A stretch of 34,046 nt of DNA, taken from positions 6,634-40,679 of the forward strand of contig MIAN01000172.1 in the NCBI GenBank assembly GCA_001829125.1, in the 5' to 3' direction. The notes below the pieces were generated by a model. It saw nothing but the letters and a program-made list of their open reading frames with translations. It did no database searches and was not told where the DNA came from. Source of the DNA: Spirochaetes bacterium GWB1_27_13. GTDB taxonomy: Bacteria > Spirochaetota > GWE2-31-10 > MWDO01. A program made the translations under genes and the position numbers. This document shows positions 23,534-31,045 of the stretch, in pieces (positions within the stretch are counted from its first letter, which is position 1; the number at the start of each line of letters is the position of its first letter).

Positions 23534-24145
23534 TTATTGAATAAATTTAATTGGAATACTTTTTAATAAATACTTACCTTTTTTATCTATCTCATAAATC
23601 ACAAAGTGTAGGTGAGGGGTAATTACATAACCGGTAAGACCAATTCTACCAAGTAACATTCCTTTTTTTATTAGACTATTAAGTTTTAGGTTAGAAAAGC
23701 GTTCGAGATGTCTATAACAGTAAATCCTATTTTCTTTTTCATTATAAATATACAAGTAGTTATCTTTACCTGCAAATTCTTTGTTATTCCCGCCAGTACT
23801 ACTATCACTTTGTATTGCAGTAACTATACCATCTGAGACAGAGTAAACCTCTGTCCCCACTGGTACATCAAAATCAACAGCATGAGTATCATCAGCATTT
23901 GCCTCTTTAATTTTTGCGTGAGTTGCCATTTTGAATAATGGTCTAAAAAAAATATTCTCTATATTTAAAGGAAGACTATATTTTATTCCTCCACATTCAA
24001 AAGAAAAATTAATTCCAGCATTTTTTAATTTATTTACTTCTTGATCAATCAATAGAAAAAGGGCTTCTGATTTAGATAAATTTTTTGTTTGATAAGAAGC
24101 ACATTTATTAGAAATATCTATTAATTTTTTAAACTCATTTTTCAT
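23534..24145 (-). CDS. M23/LytM-like peptidase, no visible signal peptide
   Basis: I take ATG 24145 (203 residues), one base after the purB stop and preceded by AGAGAT; a frame opening at 24190 would overlap purB by 44 bases. The C-terminal half (residues 75-200) is LytM-like: THAVDFDVPVGTEVYSV with H88 and D91, a central YRHLERF, a hydrophobic SLIKKGMLLGRIGLTG, and PHLHFVIYE with H178 and H180. In LytM the first motif is HxxxD, whereas here the spacing is HxxD, so activity is uncertain. No signal peptide or membrane helix is seen, which is odd for a cell-wall enzyme. The N-terminal 70 residues are helical and unrecognised. Placed between purB and glmS. Confidence 0.75.
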   Translation of the reverse strand: MKNEFKKLIDISNKCASYQTKNLSKSEALFLLIDQEVNKLKNAGINFSFECGGIKYSLPLNIENIFFRPLFKMATHAKIKEANADDTHAVDFDVPVGTEVYSVSDGIVTAIQSDSSTGGNNKEFAGKDNYLYIYNEKENRIYCYRHLERFSNLKLNSLIKKGMLLGRIGLTGYVITPHLHFVIYEIDKKGKYLLKSIPIKFIQ

Positions 24146-24146
24146 A

Positions 24147-25577
24147 TTAATTAATCTCTGGTTCAAACTCTTCAACAATTTTATTTGCAATACCTGTATA
24201 ACTTTGAGGAGTTATTGCAAGTAATCTTTGTTTAGTTTCTTCCTTTATAATTAATTTTTTTGCAAGAGAATGAAAATCATCAATTGTTACTTTTTTCCCT
24301 CTTGTTATTTCTTTTAATAACTCGTAAGGTTTTTCAACGCCTTCCACTCTCAAAATATTTTGATATGCTTCTGCCATTACCTCAGGATTGTTATTTAGAT
24401 AATTTAAAATTGTATCTTTATCAACTTCTATCTTAGATAATCCTTTTTGTAAAGATTGATAAGCTATGAGACTATGAGCAAAAGCAACTCCAATATTCCT
24501 TAAAACTGTACTGTCTGTCAAATCTCTTTGGAGTCTTGATATTGCAAGTTTTTGTGAAAAAAATGTAAACAAAGCATTTGCAACACCAAAATTTCCTTCT
24601 GCATTTTCAAAGTCAATTGGGTTTACTTTATGAGGCATTGCAGAAGAACCAATTTCGCCTTTGACTGGTTTTTGTTTTATCCAATTGTCTGATATATACC
24701 TCCACATATCTTGTGAAAAATCTATCAATATATTGTTAATTCTTTTAACCGAATCAAACAATCTTGCAAGACAATCATGAGGTTCTATCTGAGTTGTTAC
24801 TTTATTAAATTCTAAAATTAGTGGTAATTTCTTACAGTATTTTGGAATTTGAAATTCAACCAAGTTTAATTTATTAATTAATTTTTTTGTGAACTCCTGC
24901 CAATTAATATTTGGAAAAACGACACTGTGAGCATTATAATTTCCTGTCGCTCCATTTAGTTTTGCTAGTAGTGGAATATTAAATACACATTTCATCTCTT
25001 CTTTAAGCCTATTAACAAAAACTAAAATCTCTTTACCAAAGGTCGTTGGTGTTGCAGGTTGACCATGAGTACGAGCAAGCATAGATAAATCTTTGTAATC
25101 AACACTAATTTTATACAACCTATCATAAATATCAATTATTGATGGAAAAATAATTTTATTAAACCCATCTCTAATCATGAGGGCATAAGATATATTATTA
25201 ACATCCTCACTTGTTAATGCAAAATGAACTATTTCTAAAACATCAACTAAAGAAGTTTCTGTAAGTTTAAGTTTTATAAAATATTCGATTGCCTTTACAT
25301 CATGATTTGTTGCAGGTATTTCTTTATAACCTTTGGTTTCAATCTTTTTTATAATTTCTGCTTCTTCATCTGCAATATTATGCAAATTTAAAAGAATATT
25401 TCTTTCGACATCAGTTATCTTTCTAATACCAATATTCTCTTCTGATAGTAATAACAAATAATTAATTTCTGTAAAAATCCTATATTGCATCAAAGCCTTT
25501 TCACTAAAAAAAGGAGACAAATTATTTGTTTTAGAAGAATATCTTCCGTCAATTGGAGAAATTGCTGTAAGCGACAT
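24147..25577 (-). CDS. purB: Adenylosuccinate lyase
   Basis: A 476-residue enzyme of the fumarase/aspartase superfamily catalysing two fumarate-releasing steps of AMP synthesis. Recognisable are the N-terminal MSLTAISPIDGRY, TSEDVNN, ARTHGQPATPT with the catalytic His region, and the signature GSSAMPHKVNPIDFENAEGN near residues 305-325. The N-terminal sequence and length match the long E. coli-type PurB. AAGAGG precedes ATG 25577. The stop is one base from the start of the M23 gene, indicating co-transcription. Confidence 0.96.
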   Translation of the reverse strand: MSLTAISPIDGRYSSKTNNLSPFFSEKALMQYRIFTEINYLLLLSEENIGIRKITDVERNILLNLHNIADEEAEIIKKIETKGYKEIPATNHDVKAIEYFIKLKLTETSLVDVLEIVHFALTSEDVNNISYALMIRDGFNKIIFPSIIDIYDRLYKISVDYKDLSMLARTHGQPATPTTFGKEILVFVNRLKEEMKCVFNIPLLAKLNGATGNYNAHSVVFPNINWQEFTKKLINKLNLVEFQIPKYCKKLPLILEFNKVTTQIEPHDCLARLFDSVKRINNILIDFSQDMWRYISDNWIKQKPVKGEIGSSAMPHKVNPIDFENAEGNFGVANALFTFFSQKLAISRLQRDLTDSTVLRNIGVAFAHSLIAYQSLQKGLSKIEVDKDTILNYLNNNPEVMAEAYQNILRVEGVEKPYELLKEITRGKKVTIDDFHSLAKKLIIKEETKQRLLAITPQSYTGIANKIVEEFEPEIN

Positions 25578-25631
25578 TTTAACCTCTTAATTTGATTTTT
25601 TTATATTATCCCTAACAAGAAGGGTAGGGGA

Positions 25632-26180
25632 TTATTTTTTATTTATTAAACTTTTTACCTCATTCTTTAAGAAAAAAGAATATCCAAAATTAATTTTAAT
25701 TATCTTTCCTTCTTTATCTATAAATACTAGTGCTGGAATAGAAGTAATTTTAAATTTATTTGATAATTCGCCATTATGGTCAATCATTATTGGATATAAA
25801 ATATTTTTTTCGTTTTTTATTTTTTCTATTTGGTTTATATTTTCGCCAGTGTTTATAGCAAAAATTTCGAGTTTGTTTTGTCTAGAATATTTTTTATACA
25901 ACTCATTCAACACAGGAATTTCTTGTCTACAAGGATTACACCACGAAGCCCAAAACACAAGTAAAACTAATTTACCTTTTTGCTCTTTCATAAAATGAGT
26001 TGTATTATCCATACCTGTAAGTTGAAGGTCTTCTATATTTACCTGTTTTAATTTCTGTGAATTAATAAACTGCGGAGCTTTATTAATTAATGCGTAGATT
26101 ATTAATATTGTGATTACAGCATAAAAAATTATATCTGTAACACTAATTTTCTTTTTTTTACTCTCTGAAGGCTTCTGCAT
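25632..26180 (-). CDS. Membrane-anchored TlpA-like thioredoxin
   Basis: From ATG 26180 (182 residues; GGAGA 7 bases upstream) the protein has a Lys-rich start, one membrane helix (about residues 14-33) and a periplasmic thioredoxin fold. FWASWCNPCRQEIPVL carries the redox pair C81/C84 in TlpA/ResA form. The cis-Pro loop is ITSIPALVFIDKEG. Family members reduce disulphides in cytochrome maturation or envelope proteins; the partner is not indicated here. The start overlaps the AMMECR1 gene end by 23 bases. A longer frame to 26219 lacks a ribosome binding site. Confidence 0.9.
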   Translation of the reverse strand: MQKPSESKKKKISVTDIIFYAVITILIIYALINKAPQFINSQKLKQVNIEDLQLTGMDNTTHFMKEQKGKLVLLVFWASWCNPCRQEIPVLNELYKKYSRQNKLEIFAINTGENINQIEKIKNEKNILYPIMIDHNGELSNKFKITSIPALVFIDKEGKIIKINFGYSFFLKNEVKSLINKK

Positions 26181-26730
26181 GATAAATCTCCACTTCCAAA
26201 TTTCCTTTTTTCCATTCATTAGGAGAAAGCCCAGCTTTAAGACAAAGATGTTCTAAAAACTCTTCTTTATTCGCCAACTCTTCCCAGACCTGAGGTAAAA
26301 AAGTTGCTGAATAAAACCCTTTTTTTATAATAACTCCATCTTCATTTGGTTTTAATTTCTCCAATAAATCTTCTGCTCCTTTATAAACTAATTCTTCTGG
26401 CACAGAAAGAATGCTTATTTCTATGTTAAGATTTTTTATCTCGTCTGATTTTACTTGCGGAAATCTTGGGTCTCCATAAGCTGCGTTATAGGCATTTTCT
26501 ATAACTGTTTGATAAAGTGGAAACATAGGAAGTATATAACCAATACAACCTCTCAATCTTTTATCTTTATGCAGTGTAACAAAACCGCCTCTTTTTTCTT
26601 TTAAAATAGGATTGAGTTTATTTATATCTTCGTCTGAAAGCCATATTTTTTTTTCTTTCTTTTCTATTGTTTTTCTTGCAAGTTGCAAAAGGAAAATTCT
26701 ATCATTTTCTGATATTTGGTTTACTGACAT
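26158..26730 (-). CDS. amrA: AMMECR1-domain protein (AmmeMemoRadiSam system protein A)
   Basis: A 190-residue protein with the strictly conserved LRGCIGYILP, preceded by GGFVTLHKDKR and followed by NAYNAAYGDPRFPQ and IEISILSVPEEL, all hallmarks of AMMECR1. In many prokaryotes this domain is encoded with Memo (protein B) and a radical SAM enzyme; neither is in this window. The biochemical role is not established. GGAGGG lies 5 bases before ATG 26730, and the gene lies 14 bases after the PhoU-like gene and overlaps the thioredoxin gene, so these form one operon. Confidence 0.92.
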   Translation of the reverse strand: MSVNQISENDRIFLLQLARKTIEKKEKKIWLSDEDINKLNPILKEKRGGFVTLHKDKRLRGCIGYILPMFPLYQTVIENAYNAAYGDPRFPQVKSDEIKNLNIEISILSVPEELVYKGAEDLLEKLKPNEDGVIIKKGFYSATFLPQVWEELANKEEFLEHLCLKAGLSPNEWKKGNLEVEIYHAEAFRE

Positions 26731-26744
26731 TTTAACCCTCCAAA

Positions 26745-27410
26745 TTAATCCTCTAACATTCTTAAGTTATTATCTACAAAAATAGATATATTGTTTTCTG
26801 CTATATTTTTGCTAAGTTTACCTATTTTTCTTATACTCTCTACAATAAAAATTAATTCCATATAGAGCGGTATAAAACCTGCATTTTTTTTCATTATTTC
26901 AATAACAGTTTTTATTATGCGTTCTTTTATTTCCTTGTTTTCTGCTTCTTCATGTATTGTCTCAGTTGCAATATCAATGTTTTTTTCAACCAAAGAGATT
27001 ATTGATTTTGATATTAAATTCTTTACAAATCTACCAAGTATTAATACTTCTTTTATTTCTTTTAACTCGTTATCAACATTTAGAATAGTTTTTAAATGTT
27101 TAACTATATTTAAAGAAAGAGTACCAATCCTTTTTAATAAATTTGCATTCTGAATATAAATAAATATATACTTTGCTTCGTCCTTGGACATTTTATAATT
27201 CTTAATTAAATCGAAACAAAGGTCTTCAACTATTAATTGATCATTATTAATATCTGGTTCGATATTTTCAATTAATTTTAATGAATCTACATTAAGAGTT
27301 TCGAGGCATTCTACAATCAAGTTTACACAAGTAACACTTGCCTGCCCCATTGAGAATATTATATTTTCAAGGTCGGAAAATACTTCAATTCCAATGTTTT
27401 TCTTTTTAAT
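26745..27410 (-). CDS. PhoU-like protein with probable AUU start codon
   Basis: The two PhoU-type three-helix repeats are recognisable by ANLLKRIGTLSLNIVKHL (first) and VESIRKIGKLSKNIAEN (second). The first ATG in frame (27350) has no ribosome binding site and would remove the first half-helix that PhoU proteins carry. The frame continues upstream as KKKNIGIEVFSDLENIIFSMGQ, which matches the usual PhoU opening. A perfect AAGGAG (27417-27422) lies 6 bases before an ATT codon at 27410. No ATG, GTG or TTG exists in this extension. I therefore annotate 221 residues starting at AUU. PhoU proteins regulate phosphate uptake or signalling; no pst genes are nearby, so the role here is open. Confidence 0.78.
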   Translation of the reverse strand: MKKKNIGIEVFSDLENIIFSMGQASVTCVNLIVECLETLNVDSLKLIENIEPDINNDQLIVEDLCFDLIKNYKMSKDEAKYIFIYIQNANLLKRIGTLSLNIVKHLKTILNVDNELKEIKEVLILGRFVKNLISKSIISLVEKNIDIATETIHEEAENKEIKERIIKTVIEIMKKNAGFIPLYMELIFIVESIRKIGKLSKNIAENNISIFVDNNLRMLED

Positions 27411-27495
27411 AGGAGTCTCCTTAAATTTAGTGTAAGTTAAACAATATATTAAATGGTTTATCTTTTATTAATAAAAACATTTTATTGTCATTATA

Positions 27496-27524
27496 ATTCT
27501 ATAACATTTTTTTATTTTTATCAA
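27496..27524 (-). promoter_or_regulatory. Promoter of the PhoU-AMMECR1-TlpA operon
   Basis: On the minus strand: TTGATA (27519-27524), 17-base spacer, TAGAAT (27496-27501). The start would be near 27490, leaving about 80 bases before the AUU start. The parS palindrome lies 30 bases upstream. Confidence 0.5.
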
Positions 27525-27553
27525 AACAAAAAATATAATTAATTTACAAATCA

Positions 27554-27591
27554 TTTTATAAAAATGTTTCACGTGAAACATTTTTATAAAA
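27554..27591. other. parS: parS centromere-like site (ParB binding)
   Basis: The core TGTTTCACGTGAAACA (27565-27580) is identical to the B. subtilis-type parS consensus bound by chromosomal ParB. It sits in a 38-base perfect palindrome (two 19-base arms, centre between 27572 and 27573) in the divergent intergenic region between the PhoU-like and SUI1-like genes. Chromosomal parS sites cluster near the replication origin. No parA/parB genes are in this window. Confidence 0.93.
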
Positions 27592-27631
27592 AATATATTT
27601 TTTATATATAAATATATTTTATTAAATTAAT

Positions 27632-27659
27632 TTGAATTTAACAAATATTTTTCTATAAT
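27632..27659 (+). promoter_or_regulatory. Promoter of the SUI1-like gene
   Basis: TTGAAT (27632-27637), 16-base spacer, TATAAT (27654-27659). The start would be near 27666, giving a 32-base leader with AAGAGG before ATG 27698. It lies 40 bases from the parS palindrome. Confidence 0.65.
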
Positions 27660-27697
27660 ATAATAAAATATTTTTTTAAAATAAAGAGGAACAATAA

Positions 27698-28033
27698 ATG
27701 AAAAAAAATAATAATGACGAAATTGTCTTTTCTTATACAATGGGAGAACCGTTAAAAAAATTTAATGAAAATTCAAATAAAAATCCAAAATATTTATCCC
27801 CTGATGATTTTGTAAGAATAAGACTTGAAAAAAACAATAGGGGAGGAAAACTTGTTACTACTATTTTTGGTTTTAAAGAAGGCGTAGATATTGAAACTCT
27901 TTGCTCAGATTTGAAAAAAAGATGTGGCAGTGGAGGTACAGTAAAAGAAGACCATATAGAAATACAAGGAGATAAAAAAGACATTATTGAAAAATATTTA
28001 ATCGAAAAAGGATTTAAGGTAAAAAAAATATAA
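27698..28033 (+). CDS. yciH: SUI1/eIF1-like translation factor (YciH family)
   Basis: A 111-residue protein. The C-terminal 75 residues form the SUI1 domain: VRIRLEKNNRGGKLVTTIFGF with the family RxGK-like turn, then LKKRCGSGGTVKEDHIEIQGD and IIEKYLIEKGFKVKKI. The CGSGGTVKD-type loop is the signature. E. coli YciH can influence initiation fidelity; here the role is inferred from the family. AAGAGG lies 9 bases before the ATG. It is a single-gene unit between the parS region and clpC. Confidence 0.92.
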   Translation: MKKNNNDEIVFSYTMGEPLKKFNENSNKNPKYLSPDDFVRIRLEKNNRGGKLVTTIFGFKEGVDIETLCSDLKKRCGSGGTVKEDHIEIQGDKKDIIEKYLIEKGFKVKKI

Positions 28034-28077
28034 ATTATTTGTATAAAAAAAATATTTGAAAAAAGATGTCAAGTTAC

Positions 28078-28106
28078 TTGAAATTGATGATAAATTTTAT
28101 TATAAT
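28078..28106 (+). promoter_or_regulatory. Distal clpC promoter (P1)
   Basis: TTGAAA (28078-28083), 17-base spacer, TATAAT (28101-28106): a near-consensus sigma-70 promoter. It gives a leader of about 135 bases before the clpC ATG. Confidence 0.75.
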
Positions 28107-28183
28107 TACACTTGTTCAAATTATCATTTACAGCTTAACGGTTGCTTTTTAATTCATTTTTTAGAACAAATTTTAATTATCTA

Positions 28184-28212
28184 TTGACCTTTTATAAGTG
28201 TTTAAGTATATT
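28184..28212 (+). promoter_or_regulatory. Proximal clpC promoter (P2)
   Basis: TTGACC (28184-28189), 17-base spacer, TATATT (28207-28212). The start would be near 28219, 29 bases before ATG 28248, with CGGAG as ribosome binding site. No CtsR or CIRCE repeat is seen at either promoter. Confidence 0.65.
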
Positions 28213-28247
28213 TAGTTAAAGAAAATTTAGAACGGAGTTGGAAAAAG

Positions 28248-30689
28248 ATGTTTCAAAAATATTTAAGGCTATGTACAGAAAAAGTAATTCATGCAATAAA
28301 CATTGGAACAATGGAGCTTGCAAATTTAAGACAGACTGTTTTTACACCTGAGTTTATTTTACTGGGTATTATCGAACAAGATGAATCTATTGTTTTGCAG
28401 ATATTGGAAGAACTAACAAATGACCCCATAAAATTAATTGATAATATTACAGAAAAAATTTATGCAGTTCAACCAAAAAGTGAGAATTCAAAAGATACAA
28501 TGAATATTACTTTGAGTCCAGATATTGAAAGGTTATTTGAAATCGCTTTGGATGAAAGCAAAAAATTTGAAGATAAATTTATATCAACAGGTACTTTATT
28601 TTTATCTTTTTTTAATCCTTCAATACAACCTGCATCTACTATTCTATATGAAATAGGATTAAAATATCATGAGTGTAGAGATATTCTTTCTAATCAAAAA
28701 AATGGAATGTCGATAGACTCAAGAGACTCTGAAAGTAGAGAAGATGTTTTAAAAATCTACGGTACAGATTTAACAGAACTTGCACAGCAGGGTAGGTTAG
28801 ACCCAGTAATAGGTAGAGAAAAAGATATTGCAAGAATAATAGAAATACTTGCAAGAAGAACTAAAAATAATCCTATAATAATCGGACAACCAGGCGTTGG
28901 TAAAACTGTTTTAATAGAAGGACTTGCTCAGTTAATTATTAACTCAAGAGTACCAGAAACATTATTGAATAAAAAAATTGTTCAAATAGATATTGCACAG
29001 GTAACAGCTGGCGCAAAGTTTAAGGGTGAATTTGAAGAAAGAATGAAAGCCGTTGTTGATAGCCTAATAAATTCTCATGGTAAAATAATCGCTTTTATCG
29101 ATGAAATGCAAACTTTAATTGATGCTAATGGTGGAGGTAGTATTAAAGCTGGAGACATTCTAAAACCAGCATTAACAAGAGGACAAGTTCAAATAATAGG
29201 TACAACATCAACAGAAACTTATAAAAAGACTATTGAGAAAGATAAAGCTTTATCAAGAAGATTTCAAACTGTAAAACTTGATGAGCCAAGTGTGGAAGAA
29301 TCAATTGACATATTAAATGGTTTAAGTACAAAATATGAAGATCATCATAAAGTTAAATATTCTAAAGAGTCAATAGATGCAGCGGCAAGAATGTCAGCAA
29401 GATACATTAATGATAGGTACTTACCAGACAAAAGTGTTGATTTGATGGATGAGGCAGGAGCAAGAAAGCATTTGTATATAATTGCAATTCCACCAGAAAT
29501 ACAACAACTCGAAAAAGAAAAAGCAAATTTAAGAAGAGAACAAACAGATGCTTTTGTGAATAATAAGATTGAAGAAGTAGTTGAGTTTCAACAAAAAATA
29601 AATGAAATAGAAGCAAAACTAAAACAGATTAAAGATGAATGGATGCTAACAAGAAAAGTAGGGGACAACATAATTACAGAGGAAGACATTGCTGATGTTG
29701 TTAGCCAGATTACTGGAATCCCTGTAACAAAAATAGTTGAAACAGAATCAGAAAAACTTAAAACAATGGAAGAAAAATTACATCAGCGGATTATTGGACA
29801 AGACGAAGCTATTAAAGCAGTATCTAATTCGATTAGAAGAAATAGGGCAGGGTTAAAGGATGCAAATAGACCAATAGGATGTTTTTTATTTTTAGGTCCA
29901 ACAGGTGTTGGTAAAACAGAACTTGCTAAAACACTTGCAGAATTTTTGTTTGATGATGAAAATAAAATTATTAGACTTGATATGTCTGAATATATGGAGA
30001 AGCATAGTGTCTCAAAAATGATAGGCTCGCCTCCAGGATATGTTGGTTACGATGAAGGCGGACAATTAACAGAAAGAATTAGAAGGTCTCCATATTCGAT
30101 AGTGTTACTTGATGAAATAGAAAAAGCTCATGAAGATGTATTTAATATTCTATTACAGATATTTGATGAAGGAAGACTTACTGATAGTCAGGGAGTTGAA
30201 GTTAGTTTTAAAAACTGTATAATAATTGGAACTTCAAATCTTGGCTCTTCTCATATTTTTGATATTGAAAAAAGAATTGGTTTTACTCCAACACAAAAAA
30301 AAGGCGAAAACTATGAACTTATTAAAGAAAAAATTATGGAAGAAACAAAAAAATTCTTTAAGCCTGAGTTCTTAAATAGAATAGATGATATGATTGTTTT
30401 CCATCCATTACTAAAAGATCACATAATTTCTATAACAGATTTGTTATTAACAAAGTTGAAAAAGAAAATAGAATCAAATGGTTTTTTTATTAATTTTACA
30501 GATGAAAGCAAAAATAAAATTTCTGAACTCGGATTTTCTCAAGAATTTGGAGCAAGACCATTAAAGAGAGTAATAGAAAATCATGTTGAAAACCCAATAA
30601 GTCTTCAAATAATTTCTGGTACAATAAAAAAAGGTGATGCAATAATTGTTGATATTGAAGATGGCAAAATATTAGTAAAAAAGGGATAA
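28248..30689 (+). CDS. clpC: AAA+ unfoldase ClpC
   Basis: An 813-residue class I Clp/Hsp100 ATPase. The N-domain double repeat covers about residues 1-150. AAA-1 has Walker A GQPGVGKT (213-220), Walker B with D285 and E286 in FIDEMQTL (most relatives have IH in place of MQ) and the arginine finger in LSRRFQTV. A short middle-domain coiled coil lies at about 410-470, the length that marks ClpC rather than ClpB. AAA-2 has GPTGVGKT (550-557), the pore loop SPPGYVGYDEGG and LLDEIEKAH. RIGFTP gives the IGF-type loop that docks ClpP. It feeds unfolded substrates to ClpP; no mcsA/mcsB/ctsR neighbours are present. Confidence 0.95.
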   Translation: MFQKYLRLCTEKVIHAINIGTMELANLRQTVFTPEFILLGIIEQDESIVLQILEELTNDPIKLIDNITEKIYAVQPKSENSKDTMNITLSPDIERLFEIALDESKKFEDKFISTGTLFLSFFNPSIQPASTILYEIGLKYHECRDILSNQKNGMSIDSRDSESREDVLKIYGTDLTELAQQGRLDPVIGREKDIARIIEILARRTKNNPIIIGQPGVGKTVLIEGLAQLIINSRVPETLLNKKIVQIDIAQVTAGAKFKGEFEERMKAVVDSLINSHGKIIAFIDEMQTLIDANGGGSIKAGDILKPALTRGQVQIIGTTSTETYKKTIEKDKALSRRFQTVKLDEPSVEESIDILNGLSTKYEDHHKVKYSKESIDAAARMSARYINDRYLPDKSVDLMDEAGARKHLYIIAIPPEIQQLEKEKANLRREQTDAFVNNKIEEVVEFQQKINEIEAKLKQIKDEWMLTRKVGDNIITEEDIADVVSQITGIPVTKIVETESEKLKTMEEKLHQRIIGQDEAIKAVSNSIRRNRAGLKDANRPIGCFLFLGPTGVGKTELAKTLAEFLFDDENKIIRLDMSEYMEKHSVSKMIGSPPGYVGYDEGGQLTERIRRSPYSIVLLDEIEKAHEDVFNILLQIFDEGRLTDSQGVEVSFKNCIIIGTSNLGSSHIFDIEKRIGFTPTQKKGENYELIKEKIMEETKKFFKPEFLNRIDDMIVFHPLLKDHIISITDLLLTKLKKKIESNGFFINFTDESKNKISELGFSQEFGARPLKRVIENHVENPISLQIISGTIKKGDAIIVDIEDGKILVKKG

Positions 30690-30703
30690 ATATTTATAAA
30701 GGA

Positions 30704-30730
30704 TATGTCAGGTTTTAGAAATCTGACATA
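30704..30730 (+). other. Hairpin between clpC and acylphosphatase
   Basis: TATGTCAG (30704-30711) and CTGACATA (30723-30730) form an 8-bp stem with an 11-base loop. Only TCTAATTTTA follows, so it is a poor terminator. It may be a processing or attenuation point that lowers expression of the downstream gene, or protects the clpC mRNA 3' end. Confidence 0.5.
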
Positions 30731-30749
30731 TCTAATTTTAGGAGAAGTT

Positions 30750-31028
30750 ATGGTAAAGGCAAAATTCTTTACTGTCATAGGAGATGTACAAGGTGTTGGA
30801 TTTAGATATTTTGTTGTTGAACACGCAACAAAACTTGGACTTCGCGGATATGTAAAAAACTCTTTTATTAATGTAGAAATTTATGCCATTGGAGAAGAAG
30901 AACAAATTGAAAAATTAAAAAAACTCATTTCTAAAGGACCAAGTTTGGCAAGAGTTCATAAAGTTGAAGAACAAGACATCTCTGTATCAGCCGAATATCT
31001 TGAAAAACCTTTTACAGTTGAATATTAA
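30750..31028 (+). CDS. acyP: Acylphosphatase
   Basis: A 92-residue protein of the standard acylphosphatase size. GDVQGVGFRYF provides the phosphate-binding loop with catalytic R19, and GLRGYVKN provides catalytic N37. It hydrolyses carboxyl-phosphate bonds such as acetyl or carbamoyl phosphate. TAGGAGAAG precedes ATG 30750, and this start aligns with the family; a frame opening at 30705 would run through the hairpin and is unlikely. It ends 17 bases before the TPR gene. Confidence 0.95.
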   Translation: MVKAKFFTVIGDVQGVGFRYFVVEHATKLGLRGYVKNSFINVEIYAIGEEEQIEKLKKLISKGPSLARVHKVEEQDISVSAEYLEKPFTVEY

Positions 31029-31045
31029 ATTTAGGAAAAATTACT

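Noticed and set aside
23234-23566. Plus-strand frame of 110 codons opposite glmS and the M23 gene
   Set aside because: It lies across well-conserved minus-strand genes and has low-complexity Phe/Tyr-rich translation.
27411-27697. Replication origin in the AT-rich divergent region
   Set aside because: parS is present, but I found no DnaA-box (TTATCCACA-like) cluster and no dnaA or dnaN. Only an origin-proximal position is supported.
30705-30749. N-terminal extension of acylphosphatase from 30705
   Set aside because: It would translate through the hairpin, while ATG 30750 has TAGGAG upstream and gives the normal 92-residue family length.
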